From positions 1 through 37,849 of the forward strand of contig JAIPIW010000008.1 in the NCBI GenBank assembly GCA_021734525.1: a DNA stretch of 37,849 nucleotides, given 5' to 3'. The DNA comes from Candidatus Altimarinota bacterium (lineage in GTDB: Bacteria; Patescibacteriota; Gracilibacteria; UBA4473). Shown here piece after piece: positions 1-7,449 of this stretch (position 1 is its first letter; each line of letters starts with the position of its first letter). The translations under genes were made by a program, and so were the position numbers. The notes below the pieces were generated by a model. It saw nothing but the letters and a program-made list of their open reading frames with translations, had not been told where the DNA came from and did no database searches.

Positions 1-606
1 GGAATAGACGGGGACCCACACAAGCGGTGGATCGCGTGGTTTAATTCGTTAATAAGCGAGTAACCTTACCCAGGCTTGACATCTCTATCGTACTCTGCAG
101 AAATGCGGAGGTCAGTTCGGCTGGATAGATGACAGGCGCTGCATGGTTGTCGTCAGCTCGTGCCTTGAGGTGTTCGGTTAAGTCCGTGAACGAGCGCAAC
201 CCTCATCATATGTTGTACTTTCATATGAGACTGCCGGCTCAAAGTCGGAGGAAGGTGAGGATGACGTCAAATCAGCATGGCCCTTATGCCTGGGGCTACA
301 CACACGATACAATGGCGAAATACAAACCGAAGCAAAGCAGTAATGTGGAGCAAATCGGATAAAATTCGTCTCAGTTCGGATTGAGGTCTGCAACTCGACC
401 TCATGAAGCCGGAATCGCTAGTAACCGTATATCAGTCATGGTACGGTGAATGTGTTCCTGGGTCTTGTACTCACCGCCCGTCAAGGCATGGGAGCTGGGG
501 GAGCCCGAAGTCTGCTTATTAAAAGTGGCCTAAGGCTAAACCAGTGACTGGGCTTAAGTCGTAACAAGGTATCCGTACGGGAATGTGCGGATGGATTATC
601 GCCTTT
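1..606 (+). rRNA. rrs: 16S ribosomal RNA, 3' part (5' end outside window)
   Basis: The sequence follows bacterial 16S rRNA from about E. coli position 915 to the 3' end: the CACAAGCGGTGGA segment, the GACGTCAAATCAGCATGGCC segment, the CACCGCCCGTC decoding-site strand and GTCGTAACAAGGTA near helix 45. No insertion is seen in this part. Universal segments are altered: GAATAGACGG at 2-11 (usually GAATTGACGG) and GTACTCACC at 467-475 (usually GTACACACC), changes typical of Patescibacteria. Helix 45 (about 571-590) keeps its GGAA loop with compensated stem pairs, so the molecule looks functional. The tail 593-606 aligns to GGATCACCTCCTTA but reads GGATTATCGCCTTT, so the anti-Shine-Dalgarno core is lost. 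The exact 3' end (about 606) is inferred by alignment. Confidence 0.98.
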
Positions 607-720
607 CTAGAGGCAAACGGAGGTAATTCTATTTATAGAAGAAAAACAATGAGTTTTTAATTAAGTTGATTCTCATTGTGTAAATCCTCTGGTCTATGCG
701 TCCGAGATGAAAGAGAACTT
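607..720 (+). other. 16S 3' trailer with processing-type hairpin
   Basis: This stretch holds no ORF, no tRNA and no 23S start. An 8-bp stem is formed by ACAATGAG (646-653) and CTCATTGT (672-679). GCCT (601-604) can also pair with AGGC (611-614) in the precursor. The likely role is pre-16S processing, followed by termination at 721-748. Confidence 0.5.
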
Positions 721-748
721 AAAAACTCCCTATAATTGGGGAGTTTTT
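721..748 (+). terminator. Intrinsic terminator after 16S rRNA
   Basis: A 10-bp perfect stem, AAAAACTCCC (721-730) with GGGAGTTTTT (739-748), has a short AT-rich loop and a built-in T run. It ends the rRNA transcript before any 23S gene, so the rRNA genes appear unlinked here. Confidence 0.85.
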
Positions 749-773
749 GTTAATTAAGATAAGAAATTTCCCT

Positions 774-800
774 TCGACAAAAATAAAGAAAGAGTATAGT
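774..800 (+). promoter_or_regulatory. Putative promoter of the NhaD-like transporter
   Basis: A -35 TCGACA (774-779) and a -10 TATAGT (795-800) are separated by 15 nt. Predicted transcription start is near 807, which lies downstream of the GTG at 799 and argues for translation from the ATG at 823. The spacing is slightly short. Confidence 0.45.
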
Positions 801-822
801 GTCCTACCAAAAATTTTATAGC

Positions 823-2118
823 ATGACGTTTTTAGCCCTCGGAGTATTCATTTCTGCGTTTTTACTCATTATTTTCGAACCATGGGATAAGTCTATTATT
901 GCCCTAGGGGGGGCGATTTTGATGGTTATTTTAGGCGTACTTAGTCCAGAAGAAGCTATTTTAGCAGTGGAGTTTGAAACCATCCTTCTCCTTTTGGGAA
1001 TGATGATGCTGGTTAATATGGCAAGTAAAAGTGGAATTTTATCATGGCTTAATGTTCATATTGCCACCCTTACAAGAGGAAATCCCCTAGCCATTTTCTT
1101 CTTCTTTTCTCTTCTAACAGCTGTCCTTTCTGCTTTTTTAGATAATGTGACTACGGTAATACTCCTTGTTCCCTTAACCATTGAACTTTTGAAGGGAATG
1201 GGAAGAGATCCTAGATTATATATTTTCGCCGAAATTATATTTTCTAATGTTGGTGGAGCATTAACATTGGTGGGAGACCCTCCCAATATAATTATTGGAG
1301 GAGCAACTGGATATTCCTTTTTAGATTTCATTCAAAATCTCTGGGGACCAATTACGGCCTGCATTACTTTCTTATTTCTCTTTTTCTTTTTAAAGAACAA
1401 AAAACAATTTCGTCCTATTGCTGACAACCTTACTAATCTCACTCTGGCAACTCTTTTGATTCAAAAGATTAAGCATAAATTCCTCAAAATACCTCTCCAT
1501 AAAGGATTTATTATTAAAGCAATTATTGTCCTTGTGTGTACCATTACTGGGTTTCTATTACAGGAAATAATTCACCTTCCTGCTTTTATTACCGCCTTTT
1601 CTGGTGCTATCCTATTGGGAATTATTAGTGCCAGTCACATAGACATTCACCATTCTTTTCGTTCTGTAGAATGGGCAACTCTCTTTTTCTTCGCTGGTCT
1701 TTTTATAATGGTCGCAGGGATAGAAAAAACAGGATTACTAGAAACCCTGAGTCATTGGCTTGTTAATACTACTAGCAATATTACCTACCTAGCTCTCCTT
1801 ATCCTCTGGGTCTCGGGGATTGTTTCCATGGTCTTAGATAATATCCCCTTCGTAACAGTAATGATTCCCGTAATCCTAGGAATCCAAACCCAATTCCCAG
1901 AAACCCAAATGGCTACTATCTGGTGGGCTTTGTCCTTAGGGGCTTGTTTAGGAGGAAATGGAACACTCATTGGCGCCTCTGCTAATGTAGTTTCTGCAAA
2001 TCTTGCTCGCAAAGGAGGCTATCCCATTTCTTTTATGCAATATACGAAATTTAGCTTCCCCCTCACTATTTGCATGTTAATAATTTGTAGTGTGTTTATT
2101 TATTTTCACCTTCTTTAG
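823..2118 (+). CDS. ArsB/NhaD-type ion transporter
   Basis: An integral membrane protein of about 431 residues with roughly a dozen hydrophobic segments. It carries the paired signature loops of the ArsB/NhaD (ion transporter) superfamily: SAFLDNVTTVILLVPLT followed by GGALTLVGDPPNIIIG in the first half, and SMVLDNIPFVTVMIPVI followed by GGNGTLIGASANVV in the second half. These re-entrant, pseudo-symmetric motifs are characteristic of Na+/H+ antiporter NhaD, ArsB and the P-protein. Substrate (Na+/H+ exchange or an anion) cannot be decided from sequence alone. A GTG at 799 would add eight residues, but the predicted promoter -10 overlaps it, so I chose the ATG at 823. The next gene follows after 8 nt, suggesting a two-gene operon that ends at the 3052-3074 terminator. 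Confidence 0.9.
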   Translation: MTFLALGVFISAFLLIIFEPWDKSIIALGGAILMVILGVLSPEEAILAVEFETILLLLGMMMLVNMASKSGILSWLNVHIATLTRGNPLAIFFFFSLLTAVLSAFLDNVTTVILLVPLTIELLKGMGRDPRLYIFAEIIFSNVGGALTLVGDPPNIIIGGATGYSFLDFIQNLWGPITACITFLFLFFFLKNKKQFRPIADNLTNLTLATLLIQKIKHKFLKIPLHKGFIIKAIIVLVCTITGFLLQEIIHLPAFITAFSGAILLGIISASHIDIHHSFRSVEWATLFFFAGLFIMVAGIEKTGLLETLSHWLVNTTSNITYLALLILWVSGIVSMVLDNIPFVTVMIPVILGIQTQFPETQMATIWWALSLGACLGGNGTLIGASANVVSANLARKGGYPISFMQYTKFSFPLTICMLIICSVFIYFHLL

Positions 2119-2126
2119 TCATTGCT

Positions 2127-3053
2127 ATGCAAAAAAAAATAGATCTTCTTTCTAAACTACTACTCGAACTAGAAGCCGACTTAGGAACTAGTGATACGAC
2201 ATTATTAGTTTTAGACTCTCTGAAGAAATCTCTACAACATTTCCCCTCTCAAACAAGCAATCTTTTCCATGCCCAATTACAAGAGCTTACTAACGTAGTG
2301 TGTAGTACCACTCCTAAATTCGGTATTCTTAATTTTTATTTTCAGAAAATTATTACTGATTTTGAAAAACTTTCTCCACCGCCAGAAAATCCCAAGGAAT
2401 TTTTAATTCAAGAAATAAAAAATGTCGTTGATCAGATCGAACAAAACAAAAGAAAGCTTTTAGAATATGCAGAAAAAATTGATATTGAAGGAAAAAATAT
2501 CCTTATTCATGATCATAGCCATACTGTTCATGCTGTTCTGCAACATCTAAAAGCCAAGGGGAGAAAATTTAAAATTGTTATTGCTGAACAAGAGCACGAC
2601 AAAACCCAACAAAATATTGAAGTTCTTCATGAAACTGGAATTCCTTTTCAAGTCATACCTGCTTATATGCTTTCCCATGTTCATGAAAACATAGATATGG
2701 CTTTTTTTGGAGCACTGACTTTAAAAAACACCATGGACTTCGTGATGGATCCTGGTTCTCACGGAGTTATTTCCGAACTCCATACAACCAAAATTCCTAT
2801 CTATTGTTTTTTGAAAACCAGTAAATTTAGTTTGTGGAAATCAAAAGAACGAGAAGAAGTCTTTTACCACCGTCACACTAGAACGCACTGCACTAAGAAT
2901 ATTGAATACGAACGTATAAAATATTCGCATGACCGGGTCCCTGCTGAATTTTTTTCCACAATTATTACCAACGAAGGACTTTTTACCCCTAAGCAGCTAC
3001 AAAATCTTTTTAAACATAATTTTCAACTACAAACTGAAAAACTAGAAAAATAA
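2127..3053 (+). CDS. Degenerate eIF2B / ribose-1,5-bisphosphate isomerase-like protein
   Basis: 308 residues. The N-terminal half is helical. Residues about 122-235 resemble the Rossmann-like domain shared by eIF2B alpha/beta/delta, MtnA and archaeal-type ribose-1,5-bisphosphate isomerase: a strand ILIHDHSHTV, then GRKFKIVIAEQ, then GIPFQVIPAYMLSHVHENIDMAFFGA. As I recall the family, isomerases have Cys in a THCHS motif and Asp in GAD; here these positions are Asp129 and Leu197, and the NKIGT segment reads DPGSHG. The fold is probably retained, but classical isomerase chemistry looks unlikely. It may be a regulatory or nucleotide-binding derivative. It sits 8 nt behind the transporter gene and near the PpnN/GuaB1 purine genes. 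Confidence 0.65.
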   Translation: MQKKIDLLSKLLLELEADLGTSDTTLLVLDSLKKSLQHFPSQTSNLFHAQLQELTNVVCSTTPKFGILNFYFQKIITDFEKLSPPPENPKEFLIQEIKNVVDQIEQNKRKLLEYAEKIDIEGKNILIHDHSHTVHAVLQHLKAKGRKFKIVIAEQEHDKTQQNIEVLHETGIPFQVIPAYMLSHVHENIDMAFFGALTLKNTMDFVMDPGSHGVISELHTTKIPIYCFLKTSKFSLWKSKEREEVFYHRHTRTHCTKNIEYERIKYSHDRVPAEFFSTIITNEGLFTPKQLQNLFKHNFQLQTEKLEK

Positions 3054-3074
3054 AAAGCCCACAGAGGGCTTTTT
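3052..3074 (+). terminator. Intrinsic terminator of the transporter operon
   Basis: AAAAAGCCC (3052-3060) pairs with GGGCTTTTT (3066-3074) around a 5-nt loop, followed by GTTTTTG. The stem overlaps the stop codon of the preceding gene. Confidence 0.85.
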
Positions 3075-3291
3075 GTTTTTGTTTTGGCACCAAAATGCCG
3101 TGCTTTTCCGATCGATTTTTCCTCGCAGTGCGAGGGGGGTTTCCTCTTACTTGTCCCACGAGACAAATAACTTGGAATCCCTTTTATCTTTGATTAGGAG
3201 AAAAAGATCCAGAAAAGAACACGCACACTTCAGTTCTTCTTTACTTTATATTTGATCAAAAAAATTGGTCAACAATTTCCCCTCGCACAAC
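3075..3291. other. Intergenic stretch with several small hairpins, no convincing gene
   Basis: About 215 nt between the terminator and the ychF promoter. It contains inverted repeats TTTTGG/CCAAAA (3082-3095), CCTCGC/GCGAGG (3121-3135) and TTGTC/GACAA (3151-3166). A 60-codon ORF here has no family resemblance or start signal. It could hold a small structured RNA, but I recognise no known class (not 6S, SRP, tmRNA or 5S). Confidence 0.35.
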
Positions 3292-3319
3292 TTGTTAATT
3301 TATGTTTAATTTGTAAAAT
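3292..3319 (+). promoter_or_regulatory. ychF promoter, leaderless geometry
   Basis: TTGTTA (3292-3297), a 16-nt spacer and TAAAAT (3314-3319). Only 7 nt separate the -10 from the ATG at 3327, so transcription should start at the initiation codon. Confidence 0.6.
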
Positions 3320-3326
3320 TCAGCCA

Positions 3327-4421
3327 ATGAATCTCAAGATTGGAATCGTGGGAATGCCTAATGTTGGGAAGTCAACGCTCTTTAATGCGTTGACTAAATC
3401 TTCTCAAGCTGTCGCAGAAAATTTTCCTTTCTGTACCATAGATCCTAATATTGGAATTGTGGAAGTTCCAGATGAAAGAATCCACGAACTTGCTAAAATA
3501 GTCAATCCAGAACGAATTGTTCCTTCTGTAGTGGAATTCGTAGATATAGCGGGACTGGTTAAAGGAGCTTCCCAAGGAGAAGGGTTAGGAAATAAATTTC
3601 TCTCTCATATTCGAGAATGTAATGCTATTTGTCATGTCCTCCGAGATTTTCAAGATGATGATATCCACCATGTGGAAGGAGTAGTGGATCCTGCTAGTGA
3701 TTTAGAGGTGATTAAGACCGAATTAATTTTGGCGGATTTAGAAAGTGTCACCAAACAACTAGATTCTGTCAGCAAGAAAGCCCGTTCTGGAGACAAAGAA
3801 GCTAAAATAGAGTTAATAATTCTGGAAAAATTTAAAGTAGCTCTGTCTCAAGAAGAACTAGTTTCTTCTGTAGAACTCAACGAAGAAGAAAAACTACTGT
3901 CTAAAAGATTTCAATTACTGACGATGAAACCCTTTCTTGTTGTTGCCAATGTCTCCGAAGAAGCCTTCGTTGATTTTGATGAAGCAAAATTTAGAGCTAA
4001 AATTAATGCTGATCCCAGTATTCCAATCATTCCGGTCTGTGCCAAAATAGAAGCAGAGCTGGTAGAATTAAAAGAAGCAGAAGCTAAAGAATTTCTTTTA
4101 GAACTTGGTGCTAAACATTCTGGATTAGAAAATCTAGTCCAAAAGAGTTTCGACCTCCTTGGTCTCCAGAGTTTTTTTACTGCTGGACCGAAGGAAGTCA
4201 GAGCTTGGACCACTAAAAAAGGTTGTACTGCCCCCCAAGCTGCCGGAGAAATCCACACTGATTTCCAACGAGGATTTATTAAAGCCGAAACTATTGCCTA
4301 TAAAGACTATATTGCTTGTCACGGAGAAGCTGGTGCCAAGGATTCTGGGAAACTAAGAACTGAAGGCAAAGAGTATGTTGTACAAGACGGGGACGTAATG
4401 CATTTCCGGTTTAACGTCTGA
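3327..4421 (+). CDS. ychF: Ribosome-binding ATPase YchF (Obg family)
   Basis: 364 residues, the normal length for YchF/OLA1, a translation-associated P-loop ATPase that binds the ribosome. G1 is GMPNVGKST at residues 9-17, the segment FPFCTIDPNIGIVEVPDERI is diagnostic of YchF, the G3 region is FVDIAGLVKGASQGEGLGNKFLSHIRE, and the C-terminal TGS-like domain ends TEGKEYVVQDGDVMHFRFNV. An in-frame start at 3252 would add 25 unrelated residues and lies upstream of the predicted promoter, so ATG 3327 is chosen. It ends in TGA, evidence that UGA is a stop here. Confidence 0.97.
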   Translation: MNLKIGIVGMPNVGKSTLFNALTKSSQAVAENFPFCTIDPNIGIVEVPDERIHELAKIVNPERIVPSVVEFVDIAGLVKGASQGEGLGNKFLSHIRECNAICHVLRDFQDDDIHHVEGVVDPASDLEVIKTELILADLESVTKQLDSVSKKARSGDKEAKIELIILEKFKVALSQEELVSSVELNEEEKLLSKRFQLLTMKPFLVVANVSEEAFVDFDEAKFRAKINADPSIPIIPVCAKIEAELVELKEAEAKEFLLELGAKHSGLENLVQKSFDLLGLQSFFTAGPKEVRAWTTKKGCTAPQAAGEIHTDFQRGFIKAETIAYKDYIACHGEAGAKDSGKLRTEGKEYVVQDGDVMHFRFNV

Positions 4422-4426
4422 CATTA

Positions 4427-4454
4427 TTGACAAAATTATCAAAATAGTTAAAAG
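4427..4454 (+). promoter_or_regulatory. Putative promoter of the purine-salvage pair
   Basis: A perfect -35 TTGACA (4427-4432), a 16-nt spacer and a weaker -10 TAAAAG (4449-4454). The predicted leader to the ATG at 4481 is about 20 nt and contains no Shine-Dalgarno sequence. Confidence 0.45.
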
Positions 4455-4480
4455 ATTATGTGAATTTTGATTCCTAAATA

Positions 4481-5806
4481 ATGTCAACTGATATCGAAAT
4501 CCCTATTACAAGTGAAGACCTAGGCTTATCAGAAATTGATAAAAGCACTAGAGCGGATATTGTTACCGGAATTATTCATAATATTAATGGTGTAAGGGAT
4601 GTTGTTTCCACCCTTCTTCAGGGAGAAGAAAAATTTATTGATGATATTGAAGGGTTAAGAAGGGCCTTTTTTGGCATGGTTATGCAAGCCGTTGGCACTA
4701 ATGGAAATCTCAAATTAGTGTGTCAAGATATACCGAAAAAGTCCCTTATTTCGACCGAAGATGGCCCCATAGTTTTAGAAAGACAACGCCTTCAGATTGT
4801 TCATGCTATCAGAGATTTATTTGTTCCTCCTCCTGGAAATCCTCAGGAAACAGTGGCCTATATCCGTGCCATGGTAGAAAGAGCGGGGTTGCTAGATGGT
4901 GACCCAAGGCGAAGAACTTTTGTGTGGGGAGGACATAGAATCCCACCAAAAGAATATGATTACGCAAAATCAATAGGCTATTATGATGCTCTTAGTAATA
5001 AAACTGAATTTATAACCGGTTGTGGCCCAGGAGCTATGAAGGCTCCTTTTAAGGGGGCAATAGTGGCTGATTCCCAACGGAATGTACCCGTGGAAAATAA
5101 GTCCTATATTGGTTTCTCTGAGCCCAAAATCATTGGAACAGAACCCCCACATGGCTTAGTTAATAATTTAGTTATGTTTAGAAACATAGCTGAAAGAATA
5201 ATAGCCTTTATAGGAGCTTCCCAAAGGGGTCGTGCCCACGAAGGAGGAGCTGGTACCTTACACGAAATCTTGACCTTTCTTTCTGTTATAACCCATGAAA
5301 ACAATAGGGATTGTGATTACCCCCTTGACCTTTTAGATCGATCAAAAGATGGACTTTATATGAAGCGACTACAAACCTATTTAAAAAATATTTTCGATGA
5401 TAGTCTTGATCAAAACCTAAAATTTCATTTTGGTACAGATCCAAAAGAATTCGCCGAATACGTTCTAAAAACTAATAAGCCCGAAAAACCTTTGTGGAAT
5501 GATGATTTATATTTTCCCAAGTCAGTCCTTTCTTCTCCAGGGTTCAGTTTTGAAGATATAGAAAAAATTGATCTTTCTGCCAATCAGCCCCCTTCTAATC
5601 TTCTGTATCAGCTAGAAATACTTTTTAATGCCATCATAGAACTAAGTTTTAAAAACCCTAGTATTGTTAAATCTTGGGGAAAAGAACGTCCTCTTTTAAA
5701 CGGAGATCCCAAAATAGTGGAATTAACTGAAGAATTTATCGATTCTCTCTATGCTGAAGACCGAATTGTAATGATTAATAATCAAAAAATTTTCCGTACC
5801 AAATAA
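4481..5806 (+). CDS. ppnN: PpnN-like nucleotide 5'-monophosphate nucleosidase (LOG fold)
   Basis: 441 residues, close to E. coli PpnN/YgdH (about 454). PpnN hydrolyses purine and pyrimidine nucleoside monophosphates to base plus ribose 5-phosphate. The N-terminal regulatory-type domain (about 1-140) precedes a LOG domain: FVWGGHRI (147-154), TGCGPGAMKAPFKGA (179-193), IGFSEPKIIGTEPP (210-223) and the nucleotide-binding EGGAGTLHE (254-262). The usual PGG of LOG proteins reads EGG, but GG-x-GT-x2-E is kept. The C-terminal region (about 310-441) corresponds to the family's third domain. The next gene starts 10 nt after this stop, and joint operation in purine salvage is inferred from that context. 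Confidence 0.88.
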   Translation: MSTDIEIPITSEDLGLSEIDKSTRADIVTGIIHNINGVRDVVSTLLQGEEKFIDDIEGLRRAFFGMVMQAVGTNGNLKLVCQDIPKKSLISTEDGPIVLERQRLQIVHAIRDLFVPPPGNPQETVAYIRAMVERAGLLDGDPRRRTFVWGGHRIPPKEYDYAKSIGYYDALSNKTEFITGCGPGAMKAPFKGAIVADSQRNVPVENKSYIGFSEPKIIGTEPPHGLVNNLVMFRNIAERIIAFIGASQRGRAHEGGAGTLHEILTFLSVITHENNRDCDYPLDLLDRSKDGLYMKRLQTYLKNIFDDSLDQNLKFHFGTDPKEFAEYVLKTNKPEKPLWNDDLYFPKSVLSSPGFSFEDIEKIDLSANQPPSNLLYQLEILFNAIIELSFKNPSIVKSWGKERPLLNGDPKIVELTEEFIDSLYAEDRIVMINNQKIFRTK

Positions 5807-5816
5807 AGTTTAAAAA

Positions 5817-7445
5817 ATGACTAACTTAGAATTTAACCCTGCTTCTCACCCAGAACTATCATACGAAGATGTTTTCCTACTTCCCTATAATTCTTTAGAT
5901 GAAAAATTAAAATTTGTGGCCACGAATAAGGAAAGAAGAACGCTCAACATACTTTTTAAAAAAACTCAAAGCGGAAACTATGATGCCGAAGACAATTATG
6001 GGAATAACCAAGAATATTTTGCTTACCGAGATTGCTTAGCCGCAAAATATGATAACCAATTAGGACTTGTTGGTTCGCGAGATGAAATAGACTTTAGAGC
6101 TTCAGACAAAACCACTCCTATTGTTATTGCCAACATGAATACGGTAGTTGGTCCGAGGATGGCAGAAACTGCAGCATTGATTGGTGTACAAGCCGCCCTC
6201 CCTCAAGATTATCCTAATCCAGAAGAGTTTGTGAAACATCAGCAATCTAGACATCCAGAATACCAAACCCCAGTAATTCTAGATATATCAGCAACAATTG
6301 GAGAACTTAGGGAAGAATTAGATAAATATGATTTTGAAACAGCTATTCTCGTTGAAAGAAATAAATTTCACAGCACCGTTTCTTGGAAAGATATTCCCCA
6401 AAAATATAGAAAAGATTTAGGTAAAGGAATAGCTACTTATGCTTCCTCAAATCCTCTGATTGGATGGGAAGATACTACTCCATCCGAAGCTTTGGAAGCA
6501 ATGCATGAAGAAGGTGAAGAGATTTTACCAATTCTAGATGATAGAGATAATGTTATCGGCTGTATAAGCAAAAAACTAGCTGCTCTTCGTATCCTGGGCT
6601 ATGAGCCATATAAAAGTCTAGATGGAAATGGTTTGGGATCTTTAGTTACTGTCGGAGTTAATAATGGTGTTTTAGCTAAGGTAGAACAACTTATTAAGTT
6701 ACGAGTAAATGGTATCGTGATAGACACCGCTCATTTTGATCGTAACTACGCTAATAACAATCTTATTAGACAAATAAGAAGTCTTATATATGAGTCCCGC
6801 GAAAATATTCAGTTAATTGTGGGAAACGTAGCTACCCAAGAAGGAACTCGGGCAGCTTTATCTTCAGGAGCAGACGTTGTAAAAGTAGGTATTGGCCCCG
6901 GAGCGGCTTGCAGTACTAGAAGGGAAACTGGAGCTGGACGTCCCCAATTCTCTGCCATACTGGAATGTGCTAATGCTGCTGTTGATTTAGGTGGACAAAT
7001 TTGGGCAGACGGTGGGATTAAAAATCCCCGAGATTTGGCTTTAGCTATTGCTGCCGGGGCAGAAAAGGGAATGATGGGCACTTCCCTTCTTCCTACTTGG
7101 GAAAGTGCTGCTCCTCTACAAAGAGATAAAAAGGGTAGGGCTTTTAAAATTCATAGTGGAATGGCTCACTATGAAGCAGCAAAAAATCGTAATGGTAATG
7201 GCGTAAAAAAAAGCATTGAACAAATTGCCAGAGAAACGATTGGGATGAGGTCTGAAGGTGCCCAAGAAAGAATTTATTTACCAGATAAAATTCTTTCTGT
7301 AATGGATATCGTCCGACAATATATTGACGGACTGACTTCTGCTTGTTCTTACTCTGGAGCTTCTAACCTAGAAGAGTTCCGATACTTCTCTCACATTGGC
7401 ATTCAAACTCCATCTGGAAATGCCGAGGGCTTTCCTCAGATTTAA
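5817..7445 (+). CDS. guaB1: GuaB1-type GMP reductase / IMPDH-related protein with CBS domains
   Basis: 542 residues, IMPDH/GMPR superfamily. The TIM barrel begins SYEDVFLLPYNS (15-26) and VIANMNTVVGPRMAETAA (103-120); a CBS-pair region lies at about 152-265; the barrel resumes with IVGNVATQEGTRAALSSGADVVKVGIGPG. The catalytic cysteine is Cys365 in AACSTR. GRPQFSAILEC, WADGGIKNPRDLALAIAAGA and the C-terminal TSACSYSGASNLEEF match the actinobacterial GuaB1 family better than classical GuaB; GuaB1 of mycobacteria has been shown to be a GMP reductase (GMP to IMP, NADPH). About 60 residues (27-99) are inserted near the N-terminus compared with GuaB1. It lies 10 nt after ppnN. Confidence 0.87.
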   Translation: MTNLEFNPASHPELSYEDVFLLPYNSLDEKLKFVATNKERRTLNILFKKTQSGNYDAEDNYGNNQEYFAYRDCLAAKYDNQLGLVGSRDEIDFRASDKTTPIVIANMNTVVGPRMAETAALIGVQAALPQDYPNPEEFVKHQQSRHPEYQTPVILDISATIGELREELDKYDFETAILVERNKFHSTVSWKDIPQKYRKDLGKGIATYASSNPLIGWEDTTPSEALEAMHEEGEEILPILDDRDNVIGCISKKLAALRILGYEPYKSLDGNGLGSLVTVGVNNGVLAKVEQLIKLRVNGIVIDTAHFDRNYANNNLIRQIRSLIYESRENIQLIVGNVATQEGTRAALSSGADVVKVGIGPGAACSTRRETGAGRPQFSAILECANAAVDLGGQIWADGGIKNPRDLALAIAAGAEKGMMGTSLLPTWESAAPLQRDKKGRAFKIHSGMAHYEAAKNRNGNGVKKSIEQIARETIGMRSEGAQERIYLPDKILSVMDIVRQYIDGLTSACSYSGASNLEEFRYFSHIGIQTPSGNAEGFPQI

Positions 7446-7449
7446 TGAA

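Noticed and set aside
129-393. ORFs of 71-77 codons on both strands at the start of the window
   Set aside because: They lie inside the 16S rRNA gene and have no protein-like features.
1-606. 16S as a pseudogene because of unusual bases
   Set aside because: Helix 45 changes are compensated and all major conserved segments remain; the changes at 2-11 fit known CPR variation.
799-822. GTG start for the NhaD-like transporter
   Set aside because: The predicted -10 (795-800) overlaps it; ATG 823 fits both the promoter and the start of the first membrane segment. Not fully excluded.
3073-3255. 60-codon ORF between the terminator and ychF
   Set aside because: It starts inside the terminator tail, has low-complexity basic composition, no promoter and no recognisable family.
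4419-4421. Recoding of UGA to glycine, as in Gracilibacteria/Absconditabacteria
   Set aside because: TGA is the natural stop of ychF, trmB, adk, gpmI, the metalloprotease and the ftsL-like gene, and full-length conserved proteins contain no internal TGA.
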